Source: Candidatus Woesearchaeota archaeon
Lineage (GTDB): Archaea > Nanobdellota > Nanobdellia > Woesearchaeales > UBA10200
DNA: 12,816 nucleotides
Direction: 5' to 3'
Assembly (NCBI GenBank): GCA_018302185.1
Contig: JAGVZX010000008.1
Location: forward strand, 1 to 12,816
The stretch's first letter is position 1, and each line of letters starts with the position of its first letter. Shown in pieces: positions 6,747 to 12,816 of the stretch. The notes below the pieces were generated by a model. It had not been told where the DNA came from. It saw nothing but the letters and a program-made list of their open reading frames with translations, and did no database searches. A program made the translations under genes and the position numbers.

Positions 6747-7631
6747 TTATAGCACCTTAAAATCCACACATATCCTGTAAGTCCTTGGTGCATTCTGCCC
6801 GCATTTGACGATAGAAATAATTTTGTATCTCTTTTTTGCAGTTTTGCATGCCTTTTCTATCTTGTCAGCAGAAAGTTCAAATTCATTCTCTTTCTGGAAA
6901 TCATAAAAATGAATGATTGAATTCTTTCTAGTTACTTTTAGCGCAACATCAAGGAACACTTCTGCACCTTTTGGTAATGGCATAAGGATCCTGTCAAACT
7001 TAAGCTGGTTTTTTGAATTAGTTTTTTTGTTTTTAGCGATTATTTTCTCTAGCTCTTTTTTTGCATCGCCATGGATTATAATCGTATTATTGCTCTTGTT
7101 CAATTTTTGGTTTTCAAGAGCATATTTATGCGCAACTGGATTAAGTTCGATCGCATAGATTTCTTTTGCAGGTGAATTTTTAGAAAGAGTAAAAGTATAA
7201 GGACCACAACCAGAAAATAAGACAAGAATCCTCTCATCAACTTGAACCTGTCTTGCAATCCTTAGCCTGTCATTTGCAAGCCTTGGAGAGAAATAGACCT
7301 TTTCCACATCAAGCTTTAATCTTATGTTGTTCTCTTTATATAGGGTTTCTTTTGATTTCTTGCCTGCAAGCCAGATAAGCTTTCTTGTCCTGAATTTGCC
7401 TGAATATGCTGCTCCCTTCTTGAAAACAGAAGAGATGTTTTTATGCAGTTCCAATAAAGAATTGCCTATCAATTTCTGTTTTTTTGTTAATTCTCTAGGT
7501 ATTTCTATGATTGCTATGTTGCCGATTATGTCAAATCCTCTAATCAATGAAGGCAGCTCTTGAGGAGTAAGCTTTGGCTTGAGTATTGCCTTTAGATTGT
7601 TCTTGTTTTTGTTTCGCATTTTATCATTCAT
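6747..7631 (-). CDS. Trm5/Taw2-family tRNA(guanine-37) methyltransferase, likely Trm5
   Basis: The 294-residue SAM-dependent enzyme is predicted to methylate N1 of guanosine 37 next to the anticodon, preventing frameshifts. The N-terminal half carries the Trm5 D1-like segment RGFDIIGNIAIIEIP (31-45), then FRTRKLIWLAG (80-90) and DVEKVYFSPRLANDRLRIA (108-126). The Rossmann part has SAM motif I LVLFSGCGPYTF (136-147), AIELNP (160-165), GDA (188-190), and MPLPKGAEVFLDVAL (217-231), the counterpart of the Trm5 catalytic loop. The Taw2 wyosine enzyme is a close homologue and cannot be fully excluded, but the order and length fit Trm5 of the archaeal b type. Its ATG overlaps the fen1 stop (ATGA, 7628-7631), so the two are translationally coupled. 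A second in-frame Met at codon 5 is an alternative start. Confidence 0.85.
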   Translation of the reverse strand: MNDKMRNKNKNNLKAILKPKLTPQELPSLIRGFDIIGNIAIIEIPRELTKKQKLIGNSLLELHKNISSVFKKGAAYSGKFRTRKLIWLAGKKSKETLYKENNIRLKLDVEKVYFSPRLANDRLRIARQVQVDERILVLFSGCGPYTFTLSKNSPAKEIYAIELNPVAHKYALENQKLNKSNNTIIIHGDAKKELEKIIAKNKKTNSKNQLKFDRILMPLPKGAEVFLDVALKVTRKNSIIHFYDFQKENEFELSADKIEKACKTAKKRYKIISIVKCGQNAPRTYRICVDFKVL

Positions 7632-8665
7632 TTAAACCACGAATTTAATCCTGTCTGCTTGTTTGCATCACTGATCTTATTTAATTTTTCAAGCTGTGAA
7701 GCAACTCTTTCAACAGAAAAATCATGAGCTGTGCAGAGTATTTCAATGATCTTGTCTTGGTCTAATGCCTGCCATTTTAAAGCATAGTCATTTGTAGTTG
7801 GTATGTTCTTTATCGTGTCAAATACTTCCTGCCAATGGTAAGGAAAATAATTTTCCCATGCTAATTCTTTGAACATTGCATCAAAATTTGTAGCATATTT
7901 TTTTATGTTTTTTAATGCGTTTTTTGGGCCAATGCCTGGAATTCCGCCAACATTAAAATCTGTTCCTATAAGCATGCCTAAAACAATAAGCTGATCTTGG
8001 GTTATTTCTAAAGAAGTAAGAGCATCATTCAGCTCAACTAGCTCTGGGTTTATTTGTGTAAATGCAAGCTTGTTAGGAGTTTTTCTTGAAGTATTGATTG
8101 TCAGATTTTTTATCAGCCTAGTTGCGCCAAACATCAGGCAATCAGCATCCTGGCTGCCAACAGCAAACGCATGGTTATTTGAGACAATCTTAGATGCTTG
8201 AGCCTCACCTTCACTAGGAGCCTGAACAACAGGCAATCCTAATGCAGCAATAAGTTTTTTTGCTTCATCTGTCATTTCAGGAGTAAGCCTGCTTGTCCTT
8301 GAGGCATACTTGTGCATAGCTGCTAAATCTTGCTCTGCTTTTGCCTCTTCATATTTTTTCTCTGCTAATTCCTTAAGCTCATGCCTTCTCTCTCTCTCTT
8401 TTTGCTTTAGTTTTGGAGCTTTGCCGTCAAATACATAGCAGACTTTGATTCCTTGCTGCATTAATCTTGTGGTTCTATTGAATAATCCCGAGAGATGAGA
8501 GGTTACATTCCCATGAGAGTCTTGGAGCAGGCTTCCATCTCGCTGTCTTATAGAAGAAAGAAACTGGTATAGGTTCAGGTTGCCATCTATAACAATGGTT
8601 TTGCTGTTAAGGTCTTTTAACAGGATCTCTTTTGATGGAATGATGTCAAATATTTTTACTCCCAT
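7628..8665 (-). CDS. fen: Flap endonuclease FEN1
   Basis: The 345-residue structure-specific nuclease removes 5' flaps during Okazaki-fragment maturation and repair. Metal-binding acids are all present: Asp27 (VIDGN), Asp80 (VFDG), Glu152 and Glu154 (PSEGEAQ), Asp173 and Asp175 (SQDADC) and Asp236 (GTDFN). The helical-arch/clamp region lies at about 85-130, and the DNA-binding helix-hairpin-helix GGIPGIGPKNAL is at 240-251. The C-terminal QTGLNSWF (337-344) is a textbook PCNA-interacting PIP box. SSIRQRDGSLLQDSHGNVTSHLSG (37-60) is typical of the family; VIDGN replaces the more usual IDA-N around the first metal ligand. Length is normal. It shares a transcript with the Trm5-family gene downstream through a 4-nt overlap, and has its own promoter 73 nt after the upstream gene, giving a leaderless start. 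Confidence 0.97.
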   Translation of the reverse strand: MGVKIFDIIPSKEILLKDLNSKTIVIDGNLNLYQFLSSIRQRDGSLLQDSHGNVTSHLSGLFNRTTRLMQQGIKVCYVFDGKAPKLKQKERERRHELKELAEKKYEEAKAEQDLAAMHKYASRTSRLTPEMTDEAKKLIAALGLPVVQAPSEGEAQASKIVSNNHAFAVGSQDADCLMFGATRLIKNLTINTSRKTPNKLAFTQINPELVELNDALTSLEITQDQLIVLGMLIGTDFNVGGIPGIGPKNALKNIKKYATNFDAMFKELAWENYFPYHWQEVFDTIKNIPTTNDYALKWQALDQDKIIEILCTAHDFSVERVASQLEKLNKISDANKQTGLNSWFK

Positions 8666-8687
8666 ATATCTTATTAGAAAGTATAAA

Positions 8688-8696
8688 TAATATAAA
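8688..8696 (-). promoter_or_regulatory. TATA box of the fen1-trm5 operon
   Basis: Minus-strand TTTATATTA, preceded by a purine-rich BRE-like GAAAAG, is centred 27 nt before the fen1 ATG at 8665. Transcription should therefore start at or next to the A of the start codon, giving a leaderless mRNA. Confidence 0.65.
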
Positions 8697-8738
8697 ACTT
8701 TTCATTATAATCTAATATAGAGATAAAATGCAGAAGAA

Positions 8739-10067
8739 TTACAGCTTCTGATAAAAGACTTGGTTCTTGAACTCGTTATCCAGCATTGATCTTGCTTTTT
8801 TTGTTAACTCTCCTGTTGAGAGGAATAATAAAGGCAGCTTCTTTAGCTGTGCCTGGACAAATGCTGAGCTTAAGTCTCCTTCATTGCATTTTTGCTTGTT
8901 TTTTGCAGAACAGAAATACTGCATATTGCCGACAGGTGTTGCAATAGTTATAAGAAGGTCAAAGTCAGAGTTTTTTCTGTTAAGGTTGAATGAATTAACA
9001 GTTATCTGCTTTGAGTCAAAATGTGATTTGAGAGATGAGAGGAAGCTGTCATTTAACTCAATTATCTGCTGTCCTATTGGCTTCTGTGGTGAGGATGTTT
9101 GTGAAGGACCAATCTGTGCTGCATTAATTGTCTGCTGGACCTCTTTCAGACGAGCTTCTGGCTTTTTTTCAGGTTTAGTGATTTGGAGGGGTTCAGCGTT
9201 GATTGAAGTAATTGATTTTTCTTGCTGGTGTTTTTTTGGCCTGCCTCGCTTCTTAAGCTCTGTAACTTGAGTTTTGATCTCAGGATCTTGTTTAATTTCC
9301 GTGATTTGAGGCTTGATCTTAATAAGGTCAGAAGTTTTTTCTATGGTTTCATGTATTCTTACTTTTTCTTGTTTCAGTCTCTCAAGCTCCTGTCTCTGCA
9401 GTAATAGGTCATGCTTTTCTCTTTCGAACTTGAGCTTTTCTTCTTCAGCGTTCTTTTTTTGAGTGTCAAATCTTAATTTCTCTTCTTCTATTTTTTTTCT
9501 TTCAACCTCAAAATTATTTTTTTCATGCTCGATTCTTTGTTTTTCTGCATCTAGCTTTGCTTGATTGTCTTGATGCTGTTTATTTGCATCTTGCAGTAAG
9601 TTCATCTTTGATTTGATAATGTGCTCTGCTTCATCTTTTGTGAGAAGATGCCATTTCCAGAATGTCTCTTGCCCAGAAGGAAGATTGACTGTAAGCTGTA
9701 TTGCAAAATCCTTTAAGCTTCTAAGTGCAACACGGATGAGAGGAGACTGCTCAATATCTCTCAGGATCTTGCTTTGCTTTAATGCATCGAATGCAGCTTT
9801 ATCTTTCTCATTTAAGTATCGGTATAACATTTCGAGTTTGTCTTTCTGGTCTGGAAGAAAATATACAGGAGAACCTCCTATTTTTGCTGTGCTGACATAT
9901 AATTTTTTATTAGCCACTAATTCAGAAAGATGTGCTCCTGCAAATACAGTATCTATCTTTAGTTTTTTTGTCAAGTCTTTAGGTATGACAGGGCCATGGT
10001 TCCTTATGATTGCAATTATCTGGTCTTTGGTATTTACAGCAACTGAGGTTTGGTTTGTGTTGAACAT
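8739..10067 (-). CDS. Uncharacterised DNA-binding protein: winged helix, coiled coil, AT-hook, possible nuclease-like C-terminus
   Basis: I do not recognise this 442-residue protein as a named family. An N-terminal winged helix is likely at about 13-70 (TKDQIIAIIRNHGPVIPKDL, then a wing KLYVSTAKIGGSPVYFL). Residues 75-145 are mixed alpha/beta. A long, highly charged coiled coil follows at about 150-245, rich in K/E/R/Q heptads. LKKRGRPKKH (271-280) is a canonical AT-hook with the GRP core. A polar, Pro/Gln-rich linker leads to a folded domain at about 333-442 with DFDLLITI, GNMQYFCSAKNK and LKKLPLLFLSTGELTKKA. The pattern of Asp, beta strand, Lys, helix, then a strand followed by a helix resembles Mrr-like PD-(D/E)XK folds, but the usual acidic residue before the Lys is not seen, so catalysis is doubtful. 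A dimeric, DNA-bridging protein is a reasonable inference. It lies upstream of fen1 on the same strand but has no overlap. Confidence 0.85.
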   Translation of the reverse strand: MFNTNQTSVAVNTKDQIIAIIRNHGPVIPKDLTKKLKIDTVFAGAHLSELVANKKLYVSTAKIGGSPVYFLPDQKDKLEMLYRYLNEKDKAAFDALKQSKILRDIEQSPLIRVALRSLKDFAIQLTVNLPSGQETFWKWHLLTKDEAEHIIKSKMNLLQDANKQHQDNQAKLDAEKQRIEHEKNNFEVERKKIEEEKLRFDTQKKNAEEEKLKFEREKHDLLLQRQELERLKQEKVRIHETIEKTSDLIKIKPQITEIKQDPEIKTQVTELKKRGRPKKHQQEKSITSINAEPLQITKPEKKPEARLKEVQQTINAAQIGPSQTSSPQKPIGQQIIELNDSFLSSLKSHFDSKQITVNSFNLNRKNSDFDLLITIATPVGNMQYFCSAKNKQKCNEGDLSSAFVQAQLKKLPLLFLSTGELTKKARSMLDNEFKNQVFYQKL

Positions 10068-10108
10068 TTTAGTAGAGGATTTTAATTTAGAGTATTTTGA
10101 GGCTGCTG

Positions 10109-10126
10109 TTTTTTATATCTTATAGA
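10109..10126 (-). promoter_or_regulatory. Possible TATA region of the AT-hook protein gene
   Basis: The minus strand reads TCTATAAGATATAAAAAA here, with two overlapping TATA-like cores. A start about 26 nt downstream, near 10089, would leave a leader of some 20 nt without an evident ribosome-binding site. Exact core uncertain. Confidence 0.35.
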
Positions 10127-10169
10127 AGAGCCTGTTTTTAATAAAGGTTGTGAAATATTTCAAAGAAGA

Positions 10170-10177
10170 TTTATATA
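10170..10177 (+). promoter_or_regulatory. TATA box of the MFS transporter gene
   Basis: TTTATATA is centred 26 nt before the ATG at 10200, which predicts a leaderless transcript beginning at that ATG. This spacing argues against the GTG at 10191 as the start. Confidence 0.65.
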
Positions 10178-10199
10178 GATTAATGTAAGAGTGTTTCTT

Positions 10200-11390
10200 A
10201 TGGAGAATACGCTTAAGCAAAAGCTAAAAAGCAACATCTGGAAGTTTTATCTGTTTGAAATATGTGGAGGGATGTTCTTTGAGATACCTATTATAGTATT
10301 GTTCTGGATGGAGAATGGATTAAGCTTGACGCAGATCATGATTTTGCAGTCAATATTCAGCGTTTTCCTTATACTTTTTGAGATCCCTACAGGTTATTTT
10401 GCAGATGTTTATGGAAGGAAGAAAAGCATGCTTATTTCAGGCACTGGATTATTTATTGGGATGTTGACATACAGCCTTGGTGATAATTTTTTAGAGTTTT
10501 TGATAGCTGAATTTTTGTTTGCTGTAGGATTGTCATTCTATTCAGGAACAAGCTCTGCATTTATCTATGATACACTTAAGGACCTAAAGCAGGAAAATAA
10601 GTATAAAAAGATCTGGGGAAATGCGAAATTTTATGGGTTGTTGGCATTGGCCGTGTCAAATGTAATTGGAGGATTTATAGGTAAGATAGACTTAAGGCTT
10701 GCATTGTTCATGTCTCTTCCATTTATGTTTTCTTTAATTCCAATAACAATGTCATTTACTGAGCCAAGAAAGCATAAAGCGATAGTAGAAAAAGGCCATA
10801 TTTCAAGATTAAAAGATACATTAAGGTTTGCGCTTATAGATAACATTAAACTTAGATGGCTTATAGTGTATGCTGCAATAGTGATCGGATTTAATAATGC
10901 AGGACTCTGGTTGTATCAGCCGTATTTCAAGCTCACAGGAATTGATATCGCTTATTTTGGAATAATATTCGCTTCTTTCCAGATAGTTGCTGCATTATCT
11001 TCAAGATATGCGCATAAGATTGAGAATAAGCTTGGGCAAAAACATTCTTTGATCATGCTTGTTTTTATTGTAGTTATAGGTTATTTTTTGACAAGCAAGA
11101 TAATATTCATATTTAGTTTTGTATTTATCTATCTGTTTCAGTTTGTACGCGGATTTTCAGAGCCTGTGCTGTCAGATTATGTGAACAAGCTGACTAGATC
11201 TGATATAAGGGCAACTGTTTTGTCAATAAATAATCTGGTTGAGAGGATAGTTTATGCCAGCATTATACCATTTATCGGATGGATTGCAGATATTTACAGC
11301 ATTACACAAGCATTGATGATGACAGGAGTAAGCGCTTTGGTGTTTGGAGCTGTTGTGTTGGTTATTTTGCGCAAGGATATGGTGATATGA
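10200..11390 (+). CDS. Major facilitator superfamily transporter
   Basis: The 396-residue protein has about twelve predicted membrane helices in two halves, with a charged cytoplasmic loop near 184-208 (FTEPRKHKAIVEKGHISRLKD). The MFS motif A sits after helix 2: GYFADVYGRKK (65-75), with the conserved Asp-Gly-Arg-Lys pattern. The second half includes FVRGFSEPVLSDYVNKL and DIRATVLSINNLVERIVY, a segment seen often in MFS proteins of unknown substrate. Uptake or efflux and the substrate cannot be inferred. GTG 10191 would add three residues, but the TATA box at 10170 places the transcript start on ATG 10200. The gene is divergent from the AT-hook protein and appears to be monocistronic; 126 nt separate it from the next gene. 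Confidence 0.9.
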   Translation: MENTLKQKLKSNIWKFYLFEICGGMFFEIPIIVLFWMENGLSLTQIMILQSIFSVFLILFEIPTGYFADVYGRKKSMLISGTGLFIGMLTYSLGDNFLEFLIAEFLFAVGLSFYSGTSSAFIYDTLKDLKQENKYKKIWGNAKFYGLLALAVSNVIGGFIGKIDLRLALFMSLPFMFSLIPITMSFTEPRKHKAIVEKGHISRLKDTLRFALIDNIKLRWLIVYAAIVIGFNNAGLWLYQPYFKLTGIDIAYFGIIFASFQIVAALSSRYAHKIENKLGQKHSLIMLVFIVVIGYFLTSKIIFIFSFVFIYLFQFVRGFSEPVLSDYVNKLTRSDIRATVLSINNLVERIVYASIIPFIGWIADIYSITQALMMTGVSALVFGAVVLVILRKDMVI

Positions 11391-11484
11391 GATAATATTA
11401 GAGGTATGAACTAATAGGGTTAAGTTTAACTAAGAATTTACTATGAGATTCGCCAGACTGAAAAGATATTTCTCATTTCGTAAA

Positions 11485-11493
11485 TTTTAAATA
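11485..11493 (+). promoter_or_regulatory. TATA box of the two-gene small membrane protein unit
   Basis: TTTTAAATA is centred about 28 nt before ATG 11517, again giving a leaderless start. The rest of the MFS-to-11517 spacer (11391-11484) holds no gene; it has a short palindrome, GTTAAGTTTAAC, near 11419. Confidence 0.5.
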
Positions 11494-11516
11494 CTAATTC
11501 AAGTACCATTAAGAGT

Positions 11517-11867
11517 ATGACATCAGATAATCTTGAGCGAAGAAAAGCAGTAGCTTTAGAAAGATTGGCTGCAGTTGCAGAGGAAGAAAATTTGAGGGAA
11601 TGGAAAAAAGAAAAAATTACATATTCTGATGCAAATAACTACAAAGAACGTGGTAGTTTTTTTGAATTTTTTTCCATAATGATCGTAGGTATTGGTTTTT
11701 GGCTAATGGCTACAAAAATTTGGTATTTAGGATTGATATTCATAATTGGTGGCAGTATTTGGACATATAAAAATTATAAACGTGGTAGAGAAAGAGTGAT
11801 AAATGCAAGAAGATATTTACGTTCGCAGGTAGGAAAACCAAGAGAAGAAGTATATGAAAATAAATAA
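11517..11867 (+). CDS. Small membrane protein of unknown function (116 aa)
   Basis: I do not recognise this protein. Its N-terminus is a charged amphipathic helix (about 4-32, ERRKAVALERLAAVAEEENLREWKK). Two adjacent membrane helices follow at about 48-66 (FFEFFSIMIVGIGFWLMA) and 69-84 (WYLGLIFIIGGSIWTY), then a very basic tail (KNYKRGRERVINARRYLRSQ). By the positive-inside rule both ends would face the cytoplasm. It is plausibly a real gene: there is a TATA box at leaderless distance, and the next ORF overlaps it by 14 nt. Four of its twelve arginines use CGN codons, whereas PAN and MCM use AGA/AGG almost exclusively, a hint of a different origin. Confidence 0.65.
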   Translation: MTSDNLERRKAVALERLAAVAEEENLREWKKEKITYSDANNYKERGSFFEFFSIMIVGIGFWLMATKIWYLGLIFIIGGSIWTYKNYKRGRERVINARRYLRSQVGKPREEVYENK

Positions 11868-12051
11868 AAAAGAATTGCAATTATTAATGCTTGCCGCAGT
11901 AGTAGGATTTTTAGGGAATTATACTGCAAGTTATATTTTCTCAATATTTCAGAAAGTGAATGATGCTAGTATCCATAATACAATAGGGAGTATGGTATCA
12001 ATATTATTTGTAATATTAATTTTTTTAATAATAAGAATTAGCAAGAAGTAA
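11854..12051 (+). CDS. Small two-helix membrane protein of unknown function (65 aa)
   Basis: This 65-residue protein has two hydrophobic helices, at about 8-31 (LQLLMLAAVVGFLGNYTASYIFSI) and 44-61 (IGSMVSILFVILIFLII), joined by a short polar loop, with lysine-rich ends. No family is recognised. It overlaps the upstream small membrane protein gene by 14 nt, suggesting translational coupling and perhaps a two-subunit membrane assembly. It ends 8 nt before the stop codon of the convergent, truncated EndA gene. Base composition is very AT-rich even for this window. Confidence 0.55.
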   Translation: MKINKKELQLLMLAAVVGFLGNYTASYIFSIFQKVNDASIHNTIGSMVSILFVILIFLIIRISKK

Positions 12052-12059
12052 TTAAGGCC

Positions 12060-12500
12060 TCAACCATCTAGCTTCATAATATGTGCTGGAAATACTACCC
12101 ACTTTGCATGGTCTTCGCCTGGCTTTATGCCACGGTCATATACCCTAAAGTCTGCGCCAAATTTAAGTGCTGTCTTGATTATATAGCCGCGGTTTCTTAT
12201 ATCTTTGTAAACACAATATTTTGCCCAGAAGTTATGCTCTTGTTTCTGTGACTTTTTCAGGCAATTTTCAAAAGTTATCTCCTTATTTCTTTGGTCAAGA
12301 AGGATTATCTTTTGCTTTTCTGAGAGGTATATCGCTTCGATCAGTGAAAGCTGCACTTTGCCAGAGCTTAACAGTATGCCATACCTGCCTGCATTAAAAA
12401 GCTCTTTAGCTTGATCTGTGTTTTCAGTCACTGCTCTGGTCTTCAGCAGATGCGCTTTTACTGGCTCAGGCAATGCTTGTTTTTGCTTTTCCTCTGACAT
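12060..12500 (-). CDS. endA: tRNA-splicing endonuclease EndA, C-terminally truncated
   Basis: EndA cuts the bulge-helix-bulge at archaeal tRNA intron borders. The 146 residues cover the N-terminal domain (about 13-85) and most of the catalytic domain: YCVYKDIRNRGYIIKTALKFGADFRVYDRG (95-124), with the catalytic Tyr121, and PGEDHAKWVVFPAH (127-140), with the catalytic His131. The protein then ends IMKLDG-stop. Full-length archaeal EndA continues for about 40 more residues through the RVAHSVRKKL segment, which carries the third catalytic residue, Lys, and the dimerisation strands. None of this is encoded after the stop in any frame nearby, so a simple frameshift does not explain it. It may be a pseudogene, a non-catalytic subunit, or one half of a split enzyme. 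Its start has a TATA box at leaderless distance and lies divergent from RNase Z, another tRNA-processing gene. Confidence 0.85.
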   Translation of the reverse strand: MSEEKQKQALPEPVKAHLLKTRAVTENTDQAKELFNAGRYGILLSSGKVQLSLIEAIYLSEKQKIILLDQRNKEITFENCLKKSQKQEHNFWAKYCVYKDIRNRGYIIKTALKFGADFRVYDRGIKPGEDHAKWVVFPAHIMKLDG

Positions 12501-12520
12501 ACTTGGCTTAAAATGTGGTA

Positions 12521-12532
12521 AATTTAAAAAGC
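12521..12532 (-). promoter_or_regulatory. TATA box of endA
   Basis: Minus-strand CTTTTTAAATTT is centred about 27 nt before the endA ATG at 12500, again consistent with a leaderless transcript. An intact promoter and start suggest that the truncated gene is still transcribed. Confidence 0.5.
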
Positions 12533-12594
12533 TTTCTTAATTACTGATAAGATAAAGAGATGTAAAATAGAAAATTAAGAGTAAGGTGAAGTTT

Positions 12595-12816
12595 GTGCAG
12601 ATAATATTTTTAGGGACATCAGGGATGGTGCCTACAAAGGAAAGGAATGTTGCAGGAGTTTTTCTTAGCTATAAGGATGATGGGATACTGTTTGATTGTG
12701 GAGAAGGCACACAAAGGCAGATGAATATTGCAGGAATAAAGAGAAATGCTGTTACTAAGATACTGATAAGCCATTGGCATGGTGACCATGTTGCTGGAAT
12801 TATTGTCTTGATCCAG
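12595..12816 (+). CDS. rnz: Ribonuclease Z (tRNA 3' endonuclease), 3'-partial
   Basis: The 74 residues visible are the N-terminus of tRNase Z, a metallo-beta-lactamase enzyme that trims the 3' trailer from pre-tRNA. MQIIFLGTSGMVPTKERN (1-18), the ILFDCGEGTQRQM motif (31-43) and the zinc-binding HWHGDH (60-65, HxHxDH) are all characteristic. The gene continues past the window end. GTG 12595 is chosen because AGGTGA (12584-12589) lies five bases upstream as a ribosome-binding site and the product then begins in the usual M-x-IIFLGTSG form; GTG 12586 would add three residues but falls inside that site. It is divergent from endA, pairing two tRNA-maturation genes. Confidence 0.93.
   Translation, partial: MQIIFLGTSGMVPTKERNVAGVFLSYKDDGILFDCGEGTQRQMNIAGIKRNAVTKILISHWHGDHVAGIIVLIQ

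Noticed and set aside
6593..6793. 66-aa minus-strand ORF
   Set aside because: It overlaps the 3' end of the Trm5-family gene in another frame and runs through the GC-rich inverted-repeat element. It has no domain and no ribosome-binding site.
8767..9404. Plus-strand ORFs opposite the AT-hook protein gene
   Set aside because: Cys/Phe/Ser-rich shadow translations of the coiled-coil and C-terminal coding region; the minus-strand frame is open for 442 codons with clear domain structure.
12000..12062. A frameshift or read-through stop that would restore full-length EndA
   Set aside because: Translation past the stop on the minus strand gives GLNYFLLILIIKK and similar in other frames, with no RVAHSVRKKL-like segment, so the tail is absent rather than out of frame.
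1..12816. CRISPR array, insertion sequence or rRNA
   Set aside because: No regularly spaced repeats, no transposase-like protein, and no rRNA-like segments were seen.

Overview
The window is AT-rich archaeal DNA. The lineage signal is a set of informational genes of archaeal type: an MCM helicase carrying inteins, an RPA-like OB-fold protein, a proteasome-activating nucleotidase (PAN), FEN1 with a C-terminal PCNA-binding box, a Trm5-family tRNA methyltransferase, a tRNA-splicing endonuclease and RNase Z. Most genes also have TATA boxes about 26 nt upstream of the start, which implies leaderless transcripts. Small proteins, short spacers and a SpoIIM-like membrane protein would fit a DPANN (Woesearchaeota/Pacearchaeota-like) genome, but that placement is inference.

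Layout. 1-2836 (+) is the 3' part of mcm; the window opens inside a first intein (LAGLIDADG endonuclease plus a helix-turn-helix), and a second, endonuclease-free intein sits just before Walker B. 2914-3645 (+) is an RPA-like single-stranded-DNA-binding protein, probably co-transcribed with mcm. 3699-4547 (-) is a SpoIIM/DUF95 membrane protein, divergent from PAN at 4718-5857 (+). Directly after PAN lies a second, synonymously diverged copy of its last 33 nt, with two hairpins around the junction. 6000-6569 (+) is an RBBP9/YdeN-type alpha/beta hydrolase. 6578-6651 is a GC-rich structured element that may be a small RNA on the minus strand. 6747-8665 (-) is a FEN1-Trm5 pair with an ATGA stop-start overlap. 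8739-10067 (-) is a large unrecognised protein: winged helix, coiled coil, AT-hook and a possible nuclease-like C-terminus. 10200-11390 (+) is an MFS transporter. 11517-12051 (+) holds two overlapping small membrane-protein genes. 12060-12500 (-) is a tRNA-splicing endonuclease truncated at its C-terminus. 12595-12816 (+) is the start of RNase Z.

Functionally, the left end is DNA replication (MCM, RPA), the centre is protein turnover (PAN) and flap processing (FEN1), and the right end is tRNA maturation (EndA, RNase Z). The points most worth a second look are the two inteins flanking the MCM ATPase core motifs, the duplicated PAN tail ending in an HbYX-like MFG, the possible minus-strand small RNA, the AT-hook protein, and the EndA that has lost its catalytic lysine region next to a small cassette of different codon use.
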